Source: Perognathus longimembris pacificus
Taxonomy: Eukaryota; Chordata; Mammalia; Rodentia; Heteromyidae
DNA: 64,000 nucleotides
Direction of reading: 5' to 3'
Assembly: GCF_023159225.1 (NCBI RefSeq)
Contig: NC_063170.1
Location: 28,236,301 to 28,300,300 of the forward strand
The notes below the pieces were generated by a model. It was not told the DNA's origin. It searched no databases and saw nothing but the letters and a program-made list of their open reading frames with translations. This document shows positions 46,249 through 57,105 of this stretch, piece by piece (within the stretch, counting starts at the first letter, position 1; each line of letters starts with the position of its first letter). The position numbers and the translations under genes are program-made.

Positions 46249-46443
46249 GGGGCTTGGAATGTGGCTTAGTGGTAGAGTGCTTGCCTAGCATGCACAAAGC
46301 CCTGGGTTCGGTCCCTCAGCACCACATAAACAGAAAAAGTGGACCTGGCACCGTGGCTCAAGCGGTAGAGTACTTGGAGTAAAAAAAGAAGCCAGTGACA
46401 GTGCTCAGGCCCTGAGTCCAAGCCCCCAGGACTGGCAAAAAAA
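46249..46443 (+). mobile_element. Older IDL-Geo SINE
   Basis: Sense dimer; flanks share AAAACCCTTAGAAG (46233 and ~46451). Confidence 0.85.
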
Positions 46444-46449
46444 CCCCTA

Positions 46450-47440
46450 AAAACCCTTAGAAGGCATATGTAGAATATATATTATATGTGTGTATAAAGA
46501 ATTCTTACAATTCAATAATAAAGATAAGTCACTTACAACATGACCACAGAATTCAAATAGAAATTTCTCCAAATTGGCAATAAGCACATGAAAATAAGCT
46601 CAACTTTCATAAGTAGGAAAATGCAAATTCAAGCCAGAATAAGACATCACTTCACACTCACTAAAATGACTATAATCAAAAAGGACAGAAAGAAACTGGA
46701 GCGCCAAAAAAAAAAAAGCAAAGTGAGAATGTGAAACTTCGAATTCAAGCCCTAGTACTGACATAAAACAAGCAATCCAGATAGAAAATAAGAAGTATTG
46801 GCAAGAACACAGTGAGCCTGCTGGGAATTTCATACAGTACTGGTAGAAACACAATGGGATGCATTGCAGTGGAAATCCCTCACAATGATAAACTACAGTT
46901 TAGCATATAATCTAGCATTTAATTGTTCTTAGCTATATACTCAAGAAAAATGAAAACATGTTATACAATAACTTGTACTTTTCAAGTTCACAGCAGCACT
47001 ATTAATAACAGCTGAAGGCAGAGATAACCCACACACTCATTACCTGATGTTCCTTTTGTTTTTTAACATGACTCAGCAATAAAGTGCCTGTTTAATAAAT
47101 GCAAGGCCCAGAGTTCAAACCCTAGAATTGTCAAAAATCAAAAAGAAAAAATAAAGCAAAGCAAACCAACCAACCAAATAAACAAAAAGGACTATTATAT
47201 GTGTGAACACTGAAAATATATTGTGAATCAGCCACAAAAATGCCAGATACTATATAGATTATGTACCTATATAAAATGTTTAGAATAGAGAAAATTATAT
47301 AGATAGAAATTAGAATAGAAAGTTTAGGGCTAAGATGGGAGTAGGGAAGACTGAGAGGAAGGGAGAATGATAAAATACAAAATTGAGGCAAATATACTAA
47401 AAATGACTGACTAGCCATTATTGTTTATAAAAATTACCCT
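46450..47440 (+). mobile_element. Ancient L1 relic with ID scrap
   Basis: Diverged ORF2-end text (AATTTCTCCAAATTGGCAAT, CACTCACTAAAATGACTATA), an ID-like piece at 47062-47138, and 3' A-rich text. Confidence 0.6.
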
Positions 47441-47444
47441 GACA

Positions 47445-47648
47445 GGGCTGGGAATATGACCTAGTGGCAAGAGTGCTTGACTTGTATACATGAAGCCCTG
47501 GGTTCGATTCCCCAGCACCACATATATAGAAAACGGCCAGAAGTGGTGCTGTGGCTCAAGTGGCAGAGTGCTAGCCTTGAGCAAAAAGAAGCCAAGGGAC
47601 AGTGCTCAGGCCAAGGCCAAGGTCCAGGACTGGCCAAAAAAAAAAATT
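47445..47648 (+). mobile_element. IDL-Geo SINE
   Basis: Sense dimer with a small rearrangement in the tail (GGCCAAGGCCAAGG) and TACCCTGACA repeated on both sides. Confidence 0.88.
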
Positions 47649-48329
47649 TACCCTGACAAGCCAAGGCAAGGAACAACTCGTAAAAGCCATGTGAAGATAA
47701 ACTGTCCACAAAAACAAAAAACCTAGAAGTGTGAACAAAATGGCCTAGACAGATAACTAGGACAAGACTAGAAACTAGAAAGAAGGTAGGCTGGGATGAC
47801 TAGAGAGTTTAGAACCTAAGGAATGGCTGTGAAATAAGATTTTTGAGATCCTTCATGTGCCAGGCTTGGAAAGGCCTGCAGCACAGAACAATAAGTAGGC
47901 ACAGACAAGGAAATAAAGTCTGTTCTCTCTGGGTACACAACTGGAATATGGAAACATAACAGAGACCTCATGGGGAGCTCCAGGCCCAGTTCTTCTGCTG
48001 GCATGTAAATTGGCCAATGTGAGTTTGGTAGTAACTTCAAAGTCCCAATGAACTGACCTAACTTCTGCTTTACAACCAGAGCAATCGTAGCAGGAAAAGC
48101 AGTGATCCCACTGTCCTCTACAACTTTGGCACCTGAGGACAGTTAAATTCTCCTGCGGTGGCTGTTAAGAAATGACAAGTATACTCAACTTCTGCTCTGC
48201 AGGGGGAGCAGCAAGTGGGCAGATTTACTTGCCAGCTATGTTGGTATCTCCTGGGTGCACTCTGGTATCCCAGGAGACTTAGAGAGAAACTATGTATGTC
48301 TCTCTATAGTAGGAAACAAATCTGAATTG
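47649..48329. other. Unique intron sequence
   Basis: Nothing recognised. Confidence 0.45.
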
Positions 48330-49200
48330 ATAGAGAATTTTTTATTTGAAAATACAAGGCAGCAGAAGTAGTACATTGCTTAGTGCTGAGAGAAACCAAC
48401 TGCCAACCAGGAATTCTACATCCAAAAAACTGCCCTTCAGGAATGAAGGCAACATAAAGACATTCTCTGACAAAGACAAACAAAGAAACTTGCTTCTGGC
48501 AGGTTTTCCAATAAATAATGTGAAAAAGAAGTTCTCTAAACAGGAAAAAAAAAAAAAAGAAAACAACCAAGAAGAAACATTCAGAAGGGAAAAAATAATA
48601 GAATGGTAAACAAACAAAACCTGAGGTAGACATGTGACATTTACTTTCAACTCAATGAATTTCTTTAATCAAATATTTATGATTAAAACAAAAATTATCA
48701 CAGAGTCTAATCTGCTGCTCAATGAACACACAGGAACCAGTTAATGTTCATCTACCCCCGCAGGGTGTCATTCACAGTGAATAGTGAGACCATACCACAG
48801 TGTATGTAGTTCACCAATAAAAAGGGATGGACTATAGAGACAAACAAAAACTTGGAGGAAATTTAGAAAAACTGTATTGAATATAAAATGTTGTGTAGTT
48901 TCACTTACATAACACTCTTGAAATGACTGAATTCTAAATGCAGAACCGATCAGTGGCTGCCAGGAGTTAGAGACTGAGGTGAATGAGTGGGCACGGCTGC
49001 GTAACATGGTGATAGTACAGGTAAGTAACTTGAATGTGGTAGTGGCTATACAAAACTACATATAATAAAAATGTACAGATCCCCACACAAGTACAGCCTG
49101 TGGGCATGTATAACTGGTAAAAAGTGAATATGTTCAATGTATTATGCCAATGTTGAGATTTCAGTTTTCTTTGATAAGGGTTCATGGGTATTCCCAAGAC
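48330..49200 (+). mobile_element. Ancient L1/HAL1-like relic
   Basis: ORF1-like text (RNEGNIKTFSDKDKQR) at 48346-48609. A 3' region with GATCAGTGGCTGCCAGGAGT is typical of old L1 3' ends. Confidence 0.6.
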
Positions 49201-49233
49201 ATTTGTTTTGTAACTTCCTGTGGATCTGTAATT

Positions 49234-49236
<3 letters not shown>

Positions 49237-49281
<45 letters not shown>

Positions 49282-49283
49282 CA
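49237..49283. repeat. (CA)n microsatellite
   Basis: About 22 CA units. Confidence 0.95.
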
Positions 49284-49499
49284 TTTTTGTTAAATTCATT
49301 TTTTGTTAAATTCGTTTTTAAATTATCTTTAAGTAATTGTAAAAAGGGGTTCAATTCAACATGTCTATATATGCATATAATACATCTTGATCAACATTGC
49401 TCTATCTATTGTTCTCTCCCAATCTATCTTGACCCCACCTATTCCCTTAAGTTACCTCACATATATATACTGAGTAAATATTTGACTGTTCAAAAGTGT

Positions 49500-49808
49500 T
49501 TTTTGAACTCCAAGATATGGAAACAAGAGGGTTTCTTATTGCTATTATATTTAATGTACTATGAAATTTTTCTTCATTCTTCCCTATGGTTTATCCCATT
49601 GTCAATGCAATTGATTTTGGAACCCTGGTTATTGTATTTACATTTATGTGAATTAGGGAAGGGGAAGGGAACATCAAAATGGTGGGACAAAGGATAAAGA
49701 ATGAACCAATGCAATATTGATACAAGACAGAAATTAACTGTACAATTTGGGAGGTGGGCATGTTGGGGGGAGGGAAGGTGGAAGAAAAATGATAATAAGT
49801 AATAAGTA
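49500..49808 (+). mobile_element. Old L1 3' UTR, part 1
   Basis: CTCCAAGATATGGAAACAAG to GTAATAAGTATGA, parallel to the 3' UTR at 43610-44280. It continues at 51638. Confidence 0.82.
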
Positions 49809-51637
49809 TGAGCAATCCAGAAATTCATATGGAACAATAAAAGACATAGAATAGCAAAAACAATCCTAAGCAGAAAGAACAGTGCTGAAGGAATTACAAT
49901 ACCCAACTTCAAGCTGTAATATAAAGCTATAGTAATAAAAACAGCTTGGTATTGGCACCGGAACAGGCCTGAAGACCAATGGAACAGAATTGAAGACCCA
50001 GAAATGAACCCACAGAACTACGCCTACTTAATCTTTGATAAAGGAGCTAAAACAATAGTTTGGAAGAAAAATAGCCTCTTTAACAAATGGGTGCTGGCAA
50101 AACTGGTTCAACACCTGCAACAAACTAAAACTAGATCCTTATATATTATCCTGCACCAAAATCAATTCCAAATGGATTAAAGACCTCGAAATCAAAACAG
50201 ACACCCTGAAAACACTAAAGGAAGGAGTAGGAGAAACACTTGGGTGTCCTTGGCGCAGGACGGAACTTCCTTATCAAAAACCCAGAAATGCGACAAATCA
50301 AAGAAAGTTTGGACAAATGGGACTGCATCAAACTGCAGAGCTTCTGCACAGCAAAGGACATAGCTCGCAAGATAAACAGAAAGCCCACAGACTGGGAGAA
50401 GATCTTTACTGGCCATTCAACGGACAAAGGCCTCATATCTAAAATATATGCAGAACTAAAAAAATTACCTTTCTCCAAAACAAAACCGCAAAGAACCAAT
50501 AGCCCCCTCATCAAGTGGGCTAAAGACTTACAAAGAGACTTCTCTGATAAGGAAATGAGAATGGCCAAGAGACATATGAAAAAGTGCTCTACATCACTGG
50601 CCATAAAAGAAATGCAAATCAAAACAACATTGAGATTCCATCTCACCCCAGTAAGAATGTCATATATCAAGAAAACTAACAATAACAATTGTTGGAGGGA
50701 TGTGGCCAAAAGGGAACCCTACTTCATTGCTGGTGGGAATGTAAACTGGTTCAGCCACTCTGGCAAGCAGTATGGAGAGTCCTCAGAAGGCTAAATATAG
50801 AACTCCCCTAAGACCCAGCAGCCCCACTTTTGGGTATCTATCCAAAAGACCACAAACAAAATCATAGTAAAGCCACCAGCACAACAATGTTCATCGCAGC
50901 ACAATTTGTCATAGCTAGAATCTGGAACCAACCCAGATGCCCCTCAGTAGACGAATGGATCAGGAAAATGTGGCACATATACACAATGGAATTTTATGCC
51001 TCTATCAGAAAGAATGGCATTGCTCCATTTGTAAGGAAATGGAAGGAGTTGGAAAAAATTATACTAAGTGAAGTGAGCCAGACCCAAAGAAACATGGACT
51101 CTATGATCTCCCTTATTGGGAATAATTAGTACAGGTTTAGGCAAGCAGAGCATCACAAGGCCCAATAGCTATACCCTTATGAACACAAAAGATGATGCTA
51201 AGTGAAATGAACTCCATGTTATGGAAACGATTGTTATATCACAGTTGTAACTACTTTCAACGTCCCATGTGTATCTGTAGCTTCTACTATTGATGATGTT
51301 CTTGTATCACCTTCCTGTGGTTGTATCTACACTATTTCTGTAATCTTATCTGAATATATTGGAAACCGTGTATACTGGTATTAGAAGTAGGAAATTGAAA
51401 GAGAATACCAAAATTGAGAGACACAGGGTAAAGAAAGACATACAACTACAAAAGCAATACTTGCAAAACTGTTTGGTGTAAGTGAACTGAACACCTCATG
51501 GGGGGAAAGGGAGAGGGGGAGGAGGAAGGGGAAAATGAGGGATGAGGTAACAAACAGTACAAGAAATGTATTAATGCCTAACGTATGAAACTGTAACCTC
51601 TCTGTACATCAGTTTGATAATAAAAATTTGAAAAAAA
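49809..51637 (+). mobile_element. Young 5'-truncated L1 nested in L1
   Basis: 1.83 kb covering the ORF2 C-terminal half and 3' UTR, flanked by GTAATAAGTATGA on both sides. ORF2 is broken: frames at 50240-50794 and 50830-51129 are separated by a 1-2 base shift near 50697 relative to the sister copy at 41249-42402. It ends SLIGNN, then 3' UTR and A tail. Confidence 0.92.
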
Positions 51638-51731
51638 AGTAATAAGTATGACAAGAAATGTACTCATTACCATACATATGTAACTGTAACCCCTTTGTAT
51701 ATCACCTTCACAATAAATTAAATTTTAAAGA
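51638..51731 (+). mobile_element. Old L1 3' UTR, part 2
   Basis: Resumes with the duplicated GTAATAAGTATGA and ends CTTTGTATATCACCTTCAC. Confidence 0.82.
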
Positions 51732-51884
51732 AGTTTTTTTGTTTAACTCTTCACATTTTAAGTAATTGTGACAAATAAATTTACATAAAAATCCAGGAAA
51801 TTGTAGCAAGGATAATCAGAGAATAAGAATAGAAATTAAACTATGTCTATAAAATCAAAAGAAGATCTGGATCAACAAGTTAAA

Positions 51885-51965
51885 GAAGGGCTTTTATGTA
51901 AATGATAAGGCACTTGATTAGCAGGTGGTAGTCTCTAGGTTCAATCCCAAGTACCACATGTGCAC
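51885..51965 (+). repeat. tRNA/ID-like SINE scrap
   Basis: A-box-like TATGTAAATGATAAGGC and B-box-like AGGTTCAATCCCAAG; not a foldable functional tRNA as read. Confidence 0.45.
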
Positions 51966-52505
51966 AAACAAAAAAAGAGTCCATAAATATTACTTCTTAT
52001 AATAACAATCCATATTATAGCAAGATAGGACAGTAAAATAATACAATTAAAATTATAGTTTTAATTAAAAGAAAATTATAGAAAAAGAATAAAGAAATAG
52101 AAATCATTAGAGAAACGAAAAAGACTCACAGGATAGGAGTGTGAATGTTTTTATATACTAGAGGCCAGAGGTCACAGAGTACTATTTTTCCCAGTTTGCT
52201 TTTAAAATATGATTTACAGTGAACAGCTAGTTTTTCTTTATGAGACTGGCACATGCCTTAATGACTAACTGTTCATGAAAATCACGGACAACCAACCTTA
52301 AAATTTTGTTAGATGCCTATGAAGTCCTTTGAAGATCTTGTCTTCTGTTCCTATATTGCAAGTATGTGACCTTTTACTTAATTTTCTAAGAAAAAGAATT
52401 GAGGTTTCATCATCCTAGGCAACGAAATGCTATGTAAATTATACATGCTCATCTAAAAATGGCCAAAGGCAAAGGCCAAATTTCATCTTATCATATTAGT
52501 GGACC
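51966..52505. other. Unique intron sequence
   Basis: Nothing recognised. Confidence 0.45.
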
Positions 52506-52518
52506 AGTGAATATTTTC

Positions 52519-52726
52519 TTTTTTTTTTTTTTTTTGGCCAGTCCTGGGGCTTGGACTCAGGGCCTGAGCACTGTCCCTGGCTTCTTTTTTGCTCAAGGCT
52601 AGCACTCTGCCACTTGAGCCACAGCGCCACTTCTGGCCATTTTCTGTATATGTGGTGCTGGGGAATTGAACCCAGGGCCTCATGTATACGAGGCAAGCAC
52701 TCTTGCCACTAGGCCATATCCCCAGC
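52519..52726 (-). mobile_element. IDL-Geo SINE with clean duplication
   Basis: Reversed full dimer flanked by GTGAATATTTTCT on both sides. Confidence 0.93.
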
Positions 52727-52739
52727 TGTGAATATTTTC

Positions 52740-53555
52740 TGTAGCATATTAACAGAAAGACTTTATATTAGTGAGAATAAGCTTAAACACTTAACATTTT
52801 ATTTACATGTCTCTCAAATGCTTCTCATCTATAAACCATTAAGAGTAACAACATGTTTTGTTGAAGACTAGCAAGAGTCAGAGAAATAGTGTGCTAGAAC
52901 GTATACGGCAATGGAGCTGTTGTCTTTCTTTTTCTCTCATTAAACAAATCATTTACTGCTGTGTGCATGCATGTGTGCAGGCCTGTGAGAGAGAGAAAGA
53001 CAGAGACAGAAACAATATATATAAAGTAACAGTTCCATCTGTAAGCATATCCCCTGTGAGTGCTGACACCACTGCTATTAAATGCATGTTCACTGCTTGG
53101 AATCCCAGGCACACATTCAGATTCATTTCTTTTCTCCTCAGGCTGTTTCCACAATCCACAACATTTTCATTTTAACATTCCTCATTACTGGTATCATTTA
53201 ATACTTGAAGGTCTACTCAAGTCAACATCAATCTTGCTGATCCTGCAAACACTTGTTTTGTTGACACAACACAGTCTTAATCCACAGCTACTAAATGCTC
53301 AAAAACTATTCCTTCCTCCAAAATGTTATCAACTGCTAAGGACAAGTTTATCAGTGTCTCAGGCTGGCCAGGGGACAGATATCAAGCATTTCATGGGAGT
53401 CTACTCCTTTCTAATGCCACCAGACCTGTGGGCCCATGAACTGCATCCCCTCAAATACAACTGACCCCTTAAATCATCCGAAGATGAAAATTCTTACCTG
53501 GAAAACACCTGTGAGACACATTTTTAATTCTTTTCTAACAAGAAGCCTTTTTTAG
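52740..53555. other. Unique intron sequence
   Basis: Open stretches on both strands (e.g. 134 codons at 53060) show no family resemblance or splice support. Confidence 0.45.
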
Positions 53556-53800
53556 GGTGGGAAGGGGTGCTGGTCCTGAGGCTTGAACTCAAGGCCTGCA
53601 TGATATCCTTGAATATATTTTTTTCTCAAGGCTGGTATTCCATCACTTGAATCACAGCTCTACTTCTGGCCTTTTGTAGTTAACTGGAGATAAGAATCGC
53701 ACAGATTTTCCAGCCCAGGCTGGCTTGGAACTGTGATCCTTAGATCTTAGCCTTCTGAGTAGCTAGGATTACAGGTGTTGGCCACCCATGCCCAGCTAAC
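53556..53800 (-). mobile_element. B1-like + Geo composite SINE
   Basis: Reversed composite ending about 150 bp downstream (transcript sense) of Phkb exon a; GTAGCTAGGATTACAGGTGT. Confidence 0.78.
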
Positions 53801-53952
53801 AAGTAGCCCTTTACCACAACTAAATCTTAACTAACCAGGGAGAAATTTTCCTAAGGAGGAGGGAGAAAACCTATTCAGAATAAAATTTTTTCTCTAATTA
53901 TGCTTATATGTCTTTAAATGAATCTAAATTAAAAAGTACAATATCTCTTTAC

Positions 53953-54047
53953 CTGATTGGAGTACCTCATGCTCACATTACGTTGATCCTGTAGTGGGAC
54001 ATAGCGCTGGATAGGATCAATATCTTTAGGACTGATTAACTCATCAG
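53953..54047 (-). CDS. Phkb: Phkb internal exon a (most 5' exon in window)
   Basis: This is a 95 bp coding exon of the phosphorylase kinase beta subunit, the regulatory subunit of the (alpha-beta-gamma-delta)4 complex that activates glycogen phosphorylase in the cytosol. The minus strand reads (A)[14 protein letters not shown], then [16 protein letters not shown], which I recognise as the mid-part of PHKB. The exon starts with the last two bases of an Ala codon and ends at a codon boundary. The acceptor is a run of about 15 T then TAG; the donor is CAG|GTAAAG. The next exon lies 33 kb away. The preceding exon is not in the 9.9 kb of sequence upstream. Family identity is recalled, not searched. 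Confidence 0.93.
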
Positions 54048-54134
54048 CTAAAAAAAAAAAAAAAGGCAATTGACATCATACAAAATACATTAGCCCAACA
54101 CTCAGAACTAATTAGACTTAAGAAGTATTTACTT

Positions 54135-54345
54135 GGGCTGGGAATATGGCCTAGTGGCAAGAGTGCTTGCCTCCTACACATGAAGCTCTCCGTTTGATTC
54201 CCCAGCACCACATATATGGAAAACGGCCAGAAGGGGCCCTGTGGCTCAGGTGGCATGCTAGCCTTGAGCGGGAAGAAGCCAGGGAAGGTGCTCAGGCCCT
54301 GAGTCCAAGACCCAGGACTGGCCAAAAAAAATAAATGAATAAAAG
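54135..54345 (+). mobile_element. IDL-Geo SINE close to exon a, antisense to Phkb
   Basis: Sense dimer of the CTCCTACACATGAAGCTC subfamily with a small deletion in Geo (GGTGGCATGCTAG). AGAAGTATTTAC is repeated on both sides. It lies ~88 bp upstream of the exon a acceptor. Confidence 0.9.
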
Positions 54346-54481
54346 AAGTATTTACAGTTCACTTCTATACAAAAGCAGGATATACATTCTAAGAGCACAC
54401 AGAGCGCCCTCCAGGATGCAGTATATACTAGGCCAAAAACAAACAAACAAAAAAAAAAACCCTGAATAAATACATAAAGAG

Positions 54482-55040
54482 GAGCTCAGCATGTTGGTTC
54501 ATGCCTGTAATCCCAGAAACTTAGAAGGCAAAGCTGGGATAATTGCAGTTCTAGGCAGTCCAGGCAAAAAGTTAGTGAGACACCATTTCAAACAAGCTGG
54601 GTATTATGAGTCTCATTTATAAACACAGCTATACAGGTAGAAGGATCAAGAACCAAGTCCAGCCAACACAAAATAACACCAAGACATTTCTAAAAAGTAA
54701 TAATTTTTGAAGTTCTGGGATTTAAACTCAGGGTTTTGTGCTTGCTACAAATATTCTACTGCTTGAGTCATGTTCCCAGATAAAGCAATAAATAGATAAA
54801 TAAATGTTGAAATAATAAAGATATTCTTTCACTATGATGTCATGAAAAAGTAACAGCAATTTCAGAAATTCACAAATATATAGAAATTAAATAACATGTT
54901 CCTAATAACCAATAGATCAAATAAGAAATCAAATAAATAGTAAAATAGAAAGGACTTTCAGGAGTAGAGGAATAGCTCAGTGGTAGAGCAGTTGCTTAAC
55001 ATATATGTGCTCCTATGATCTCTGGCAGAAAGAAAGAGAG
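54482..55040. mobile_element. Cluster of old B1/ID SINE remnants
   Basis: Sense B1-like at 54482-54665 (TTCATGCCTGTAATCCCAGA), antisense ID-like at 54712-54783, sense ID-like at 54958-55040 (GGAATAGCTCAGTGGTAGAG). Confidence 0.6.
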
Positions 55041-55239
55041 AGAGAGGGAGGAAGGGAGGTAGAGTGAAAACAAGACTTTGAAGGGTACTTTGATAAGATG
55101 AATGAAAATGAAGACACAATATATCAAATCATGAGATGTAATGATGAGGGAAAATGAAGAAACAATGTGTCATATCATGAGATGTTGAGAGAGCAATCCT
55201 ACCTACCCTGGAAAGTCCTTGAGACTCTTCAATTAAACA

Positions 55240-55325
55240 AAGACACACACAAACACAGACACACACAGACACACAGACACACCCAGACACCCAGACACAG
55301 ACACAGACACACACAGACACACACA

Positions 55326-55365
<40 letters not shown>
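55240..55365. repeat. (CA)n / (ACACAG)n microsatellite
   Basis: About 125 bp of CA with interspersed CAGA units, giving Val/Cys and Thr/His ORFs that are not genes. Confidence 0.95.
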
Positions 55366-55368
<3 letters not shown>

Positions 55369-55462
55369 CCAGAAGTGGAGATGTGGCTCAAGTAGTAGCC
55401 CACTTGTCCTGAGTAAAAAAGCTCAGACCCTGAGTTCAAACCCCAGAACCAGGACCAAAAGA
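55366..55462 (+). repeat. Geo-type SINE tail
   Basis: CCAGAAGTGGAGATGTGGCT onward, the composite-SINE tail without its head; the CA array occupies the expected head position. Confidence 0.65.
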
Positions 55463-55479
55463 AAAAACAAAACTGACTA

Positions 55480-56114
55480 GATATTAATCCAAAGAAGTTA
55501 AATAAATTACCAACAAGCACTTAAAAAGATGCTCAACAAGTCATCATTCAGGAAATGCTAATTAAAACCACAATGAGATACTAATTCATATCCATTAGGA
55601 GAACTATGATAACTAAAATAAAAAAAAGCAGTGTTAGCATGGATGTGAAGGCAAAATTAAACAGCTGCTTTAGAAAACAGTTGGAAGTAGCTCAAAATGT
55701 TAAAAAACAGATTCCAGCAATTCCTTTACTGACCATGCAAAAAGGAAATGAAAAGTGCCAAACAATAATTTGTACCTAAATATTCATAGCACTAGTATTT
55801 ATAATAACCCAAAACAGAAACACCCACAATGTCCACACTATGAATGGATAAATAAAATTAAGTGTATATCCTTATTATGGAATGGTAATGTACCACAAAA
55901 AAGAATGGAGTTCTGATATTGCATACAATATGGAAATATTGAAACTATAAGTGAGAAAAGTCAGACACAATAAGCATTTGTTATATGATTTGGGGCATAT
56001 GAAGTGTCTAGCATAAGCAAAAGAAAGTAGATCAGGGATTGCTTAGTGCTGAGTCGAGGTGGGGGTGGGGAAAAGACAGAACTAGGAAAGTAATTAGAAG
56101 GAAATGTGATCTCA
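55480..56114 (+). mobile_element. Ancient L1 relic
   Basis: Diverged ORF2-end text: AAACCACAATGAGATACTAA, CTATGAATGGATAAATAAAA, GAATGGAGTTCTGATATTGC. Confidence 0.65.
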
Positions 56115-56300
56115 AGACCTTCCGTTTGTTAGGTAGGTGCTCTACCACTTGAGCAATTCTAATAGCCCCATCCTCTTTTAAGAATTTTTCTGACAGGGTC
56201 TCACCTTGTAACTCAGGTTGGCCTCAAACTCACAATCCTCCTGCCTTAGCTTCCTGACTGCTGATATTACAGATGTTACCAAAGCGCCCAACTAGGGTAG
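56115..56300 (-). mobile_element. Old B1/ID-like SINE
   Basis: Antisense: GGTGCTCTACCACTTGAGCA, GGCCTCAAACTCACAATCCT. Confidence 0.6.
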
Positions 56301-56775
56301 GAGTTTCATAGGATAATGAAAATGTTTTGTAGTTAATTCACTCTAATTCTTTATGAACTAAAACCATTGTATTCTTTTTGCAATTTTTAATAAAAATCCA
56401 AGGATAGAGCAATTGGAAGTTGAAATGGGAGGGTGAGGGCAGAGGTGGGAGAGAAGCCTGAGTCAGTGGTTCTCTGCTGTCTTCTCTAATACCTGGGTGA
56501 CACACATCAGCAACTGAAACTATTGCAGCTGGATTTCTTTGATGCCCTACAGGGGAGTATGCTTGAGAAAGGTGATGGGAAAGGCCTCCTGAAATGTAAT
56601 TCAGGACAACCCTGTACTTTAAGTTAGCAGAATTTATGCAAATTTATACTAGACATACTCAAAAATTGAGCAATTAGACTTCTAGAAAGGAAGGTATGTT
56701 AATACACATGCCAATCAATGGAATAATAATTACAAGAAATGTACTTCTATTAAAATGAAATAAATTTGTATTTGA
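56301..56775. other. Probable ancient L1 3' continuation and intron sequence
   Basis: Text after the SINE may continue the L1 at 55480; too diverged to be sure. Confidence 0.3.
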
Positions 56776-56859
56776 AAATGTGTTTATTTCATTCTTGATC
56801 ATTGGATATGTAGCCACAATATTGTTGAGCTACATACAAATATTTCTGTGTATAAGACC

Positions 56860-57105
56860 TGGCAGGTGGTGGTGCCTCACTTCTGTAATCTTAGCAACTC
56901 AGGAAGCGGAGATCTGAGGGTCCTAGTTTGAAGCTACATCAGGCAAGAAAGTCTGCGAGACTCCTATCTCTTATTAGCTAGACTCATATCTACAGCTAGA
57001 AGTGGAGCTGGCTCAAATGGTAGAGTGCCAGCATTGAGCAAAAGCTAAGCGACAGTGCCGACACACTGAGTTTACCCCAGTACCAACTAATGTGCACAGG
57101 CACAC
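56860..57105 (+). mobile_element. B1-like + Geo composite SINE
   Basis: Sense: CTGGCAGGTGGTGGTGCCTC head, GTGGAGCTGGCTCAAATGG tail. Confidence 0.75.

Noticed and set aside
50240..51129. Intact L1 ORF2
   Set aside because: 5'-truncated, and the C-terminal frame is broken near 50697.
52858..53464. Frames of 105-134 codons near Phkb exon a
   Set aside because: Lie on the plus strand opposite to Phkb or overlap without similarity; no supporting signal.
8321..54047. Processed Phkb pseudogene
   Set aside because: Exons are separated by introns with proper splice sites and intact phases, so this is the spliced gene.
55129..55520. Cys/Val-rich and Thr/His-rich frames
   Set aside because: Translation of a CA microsatellite.
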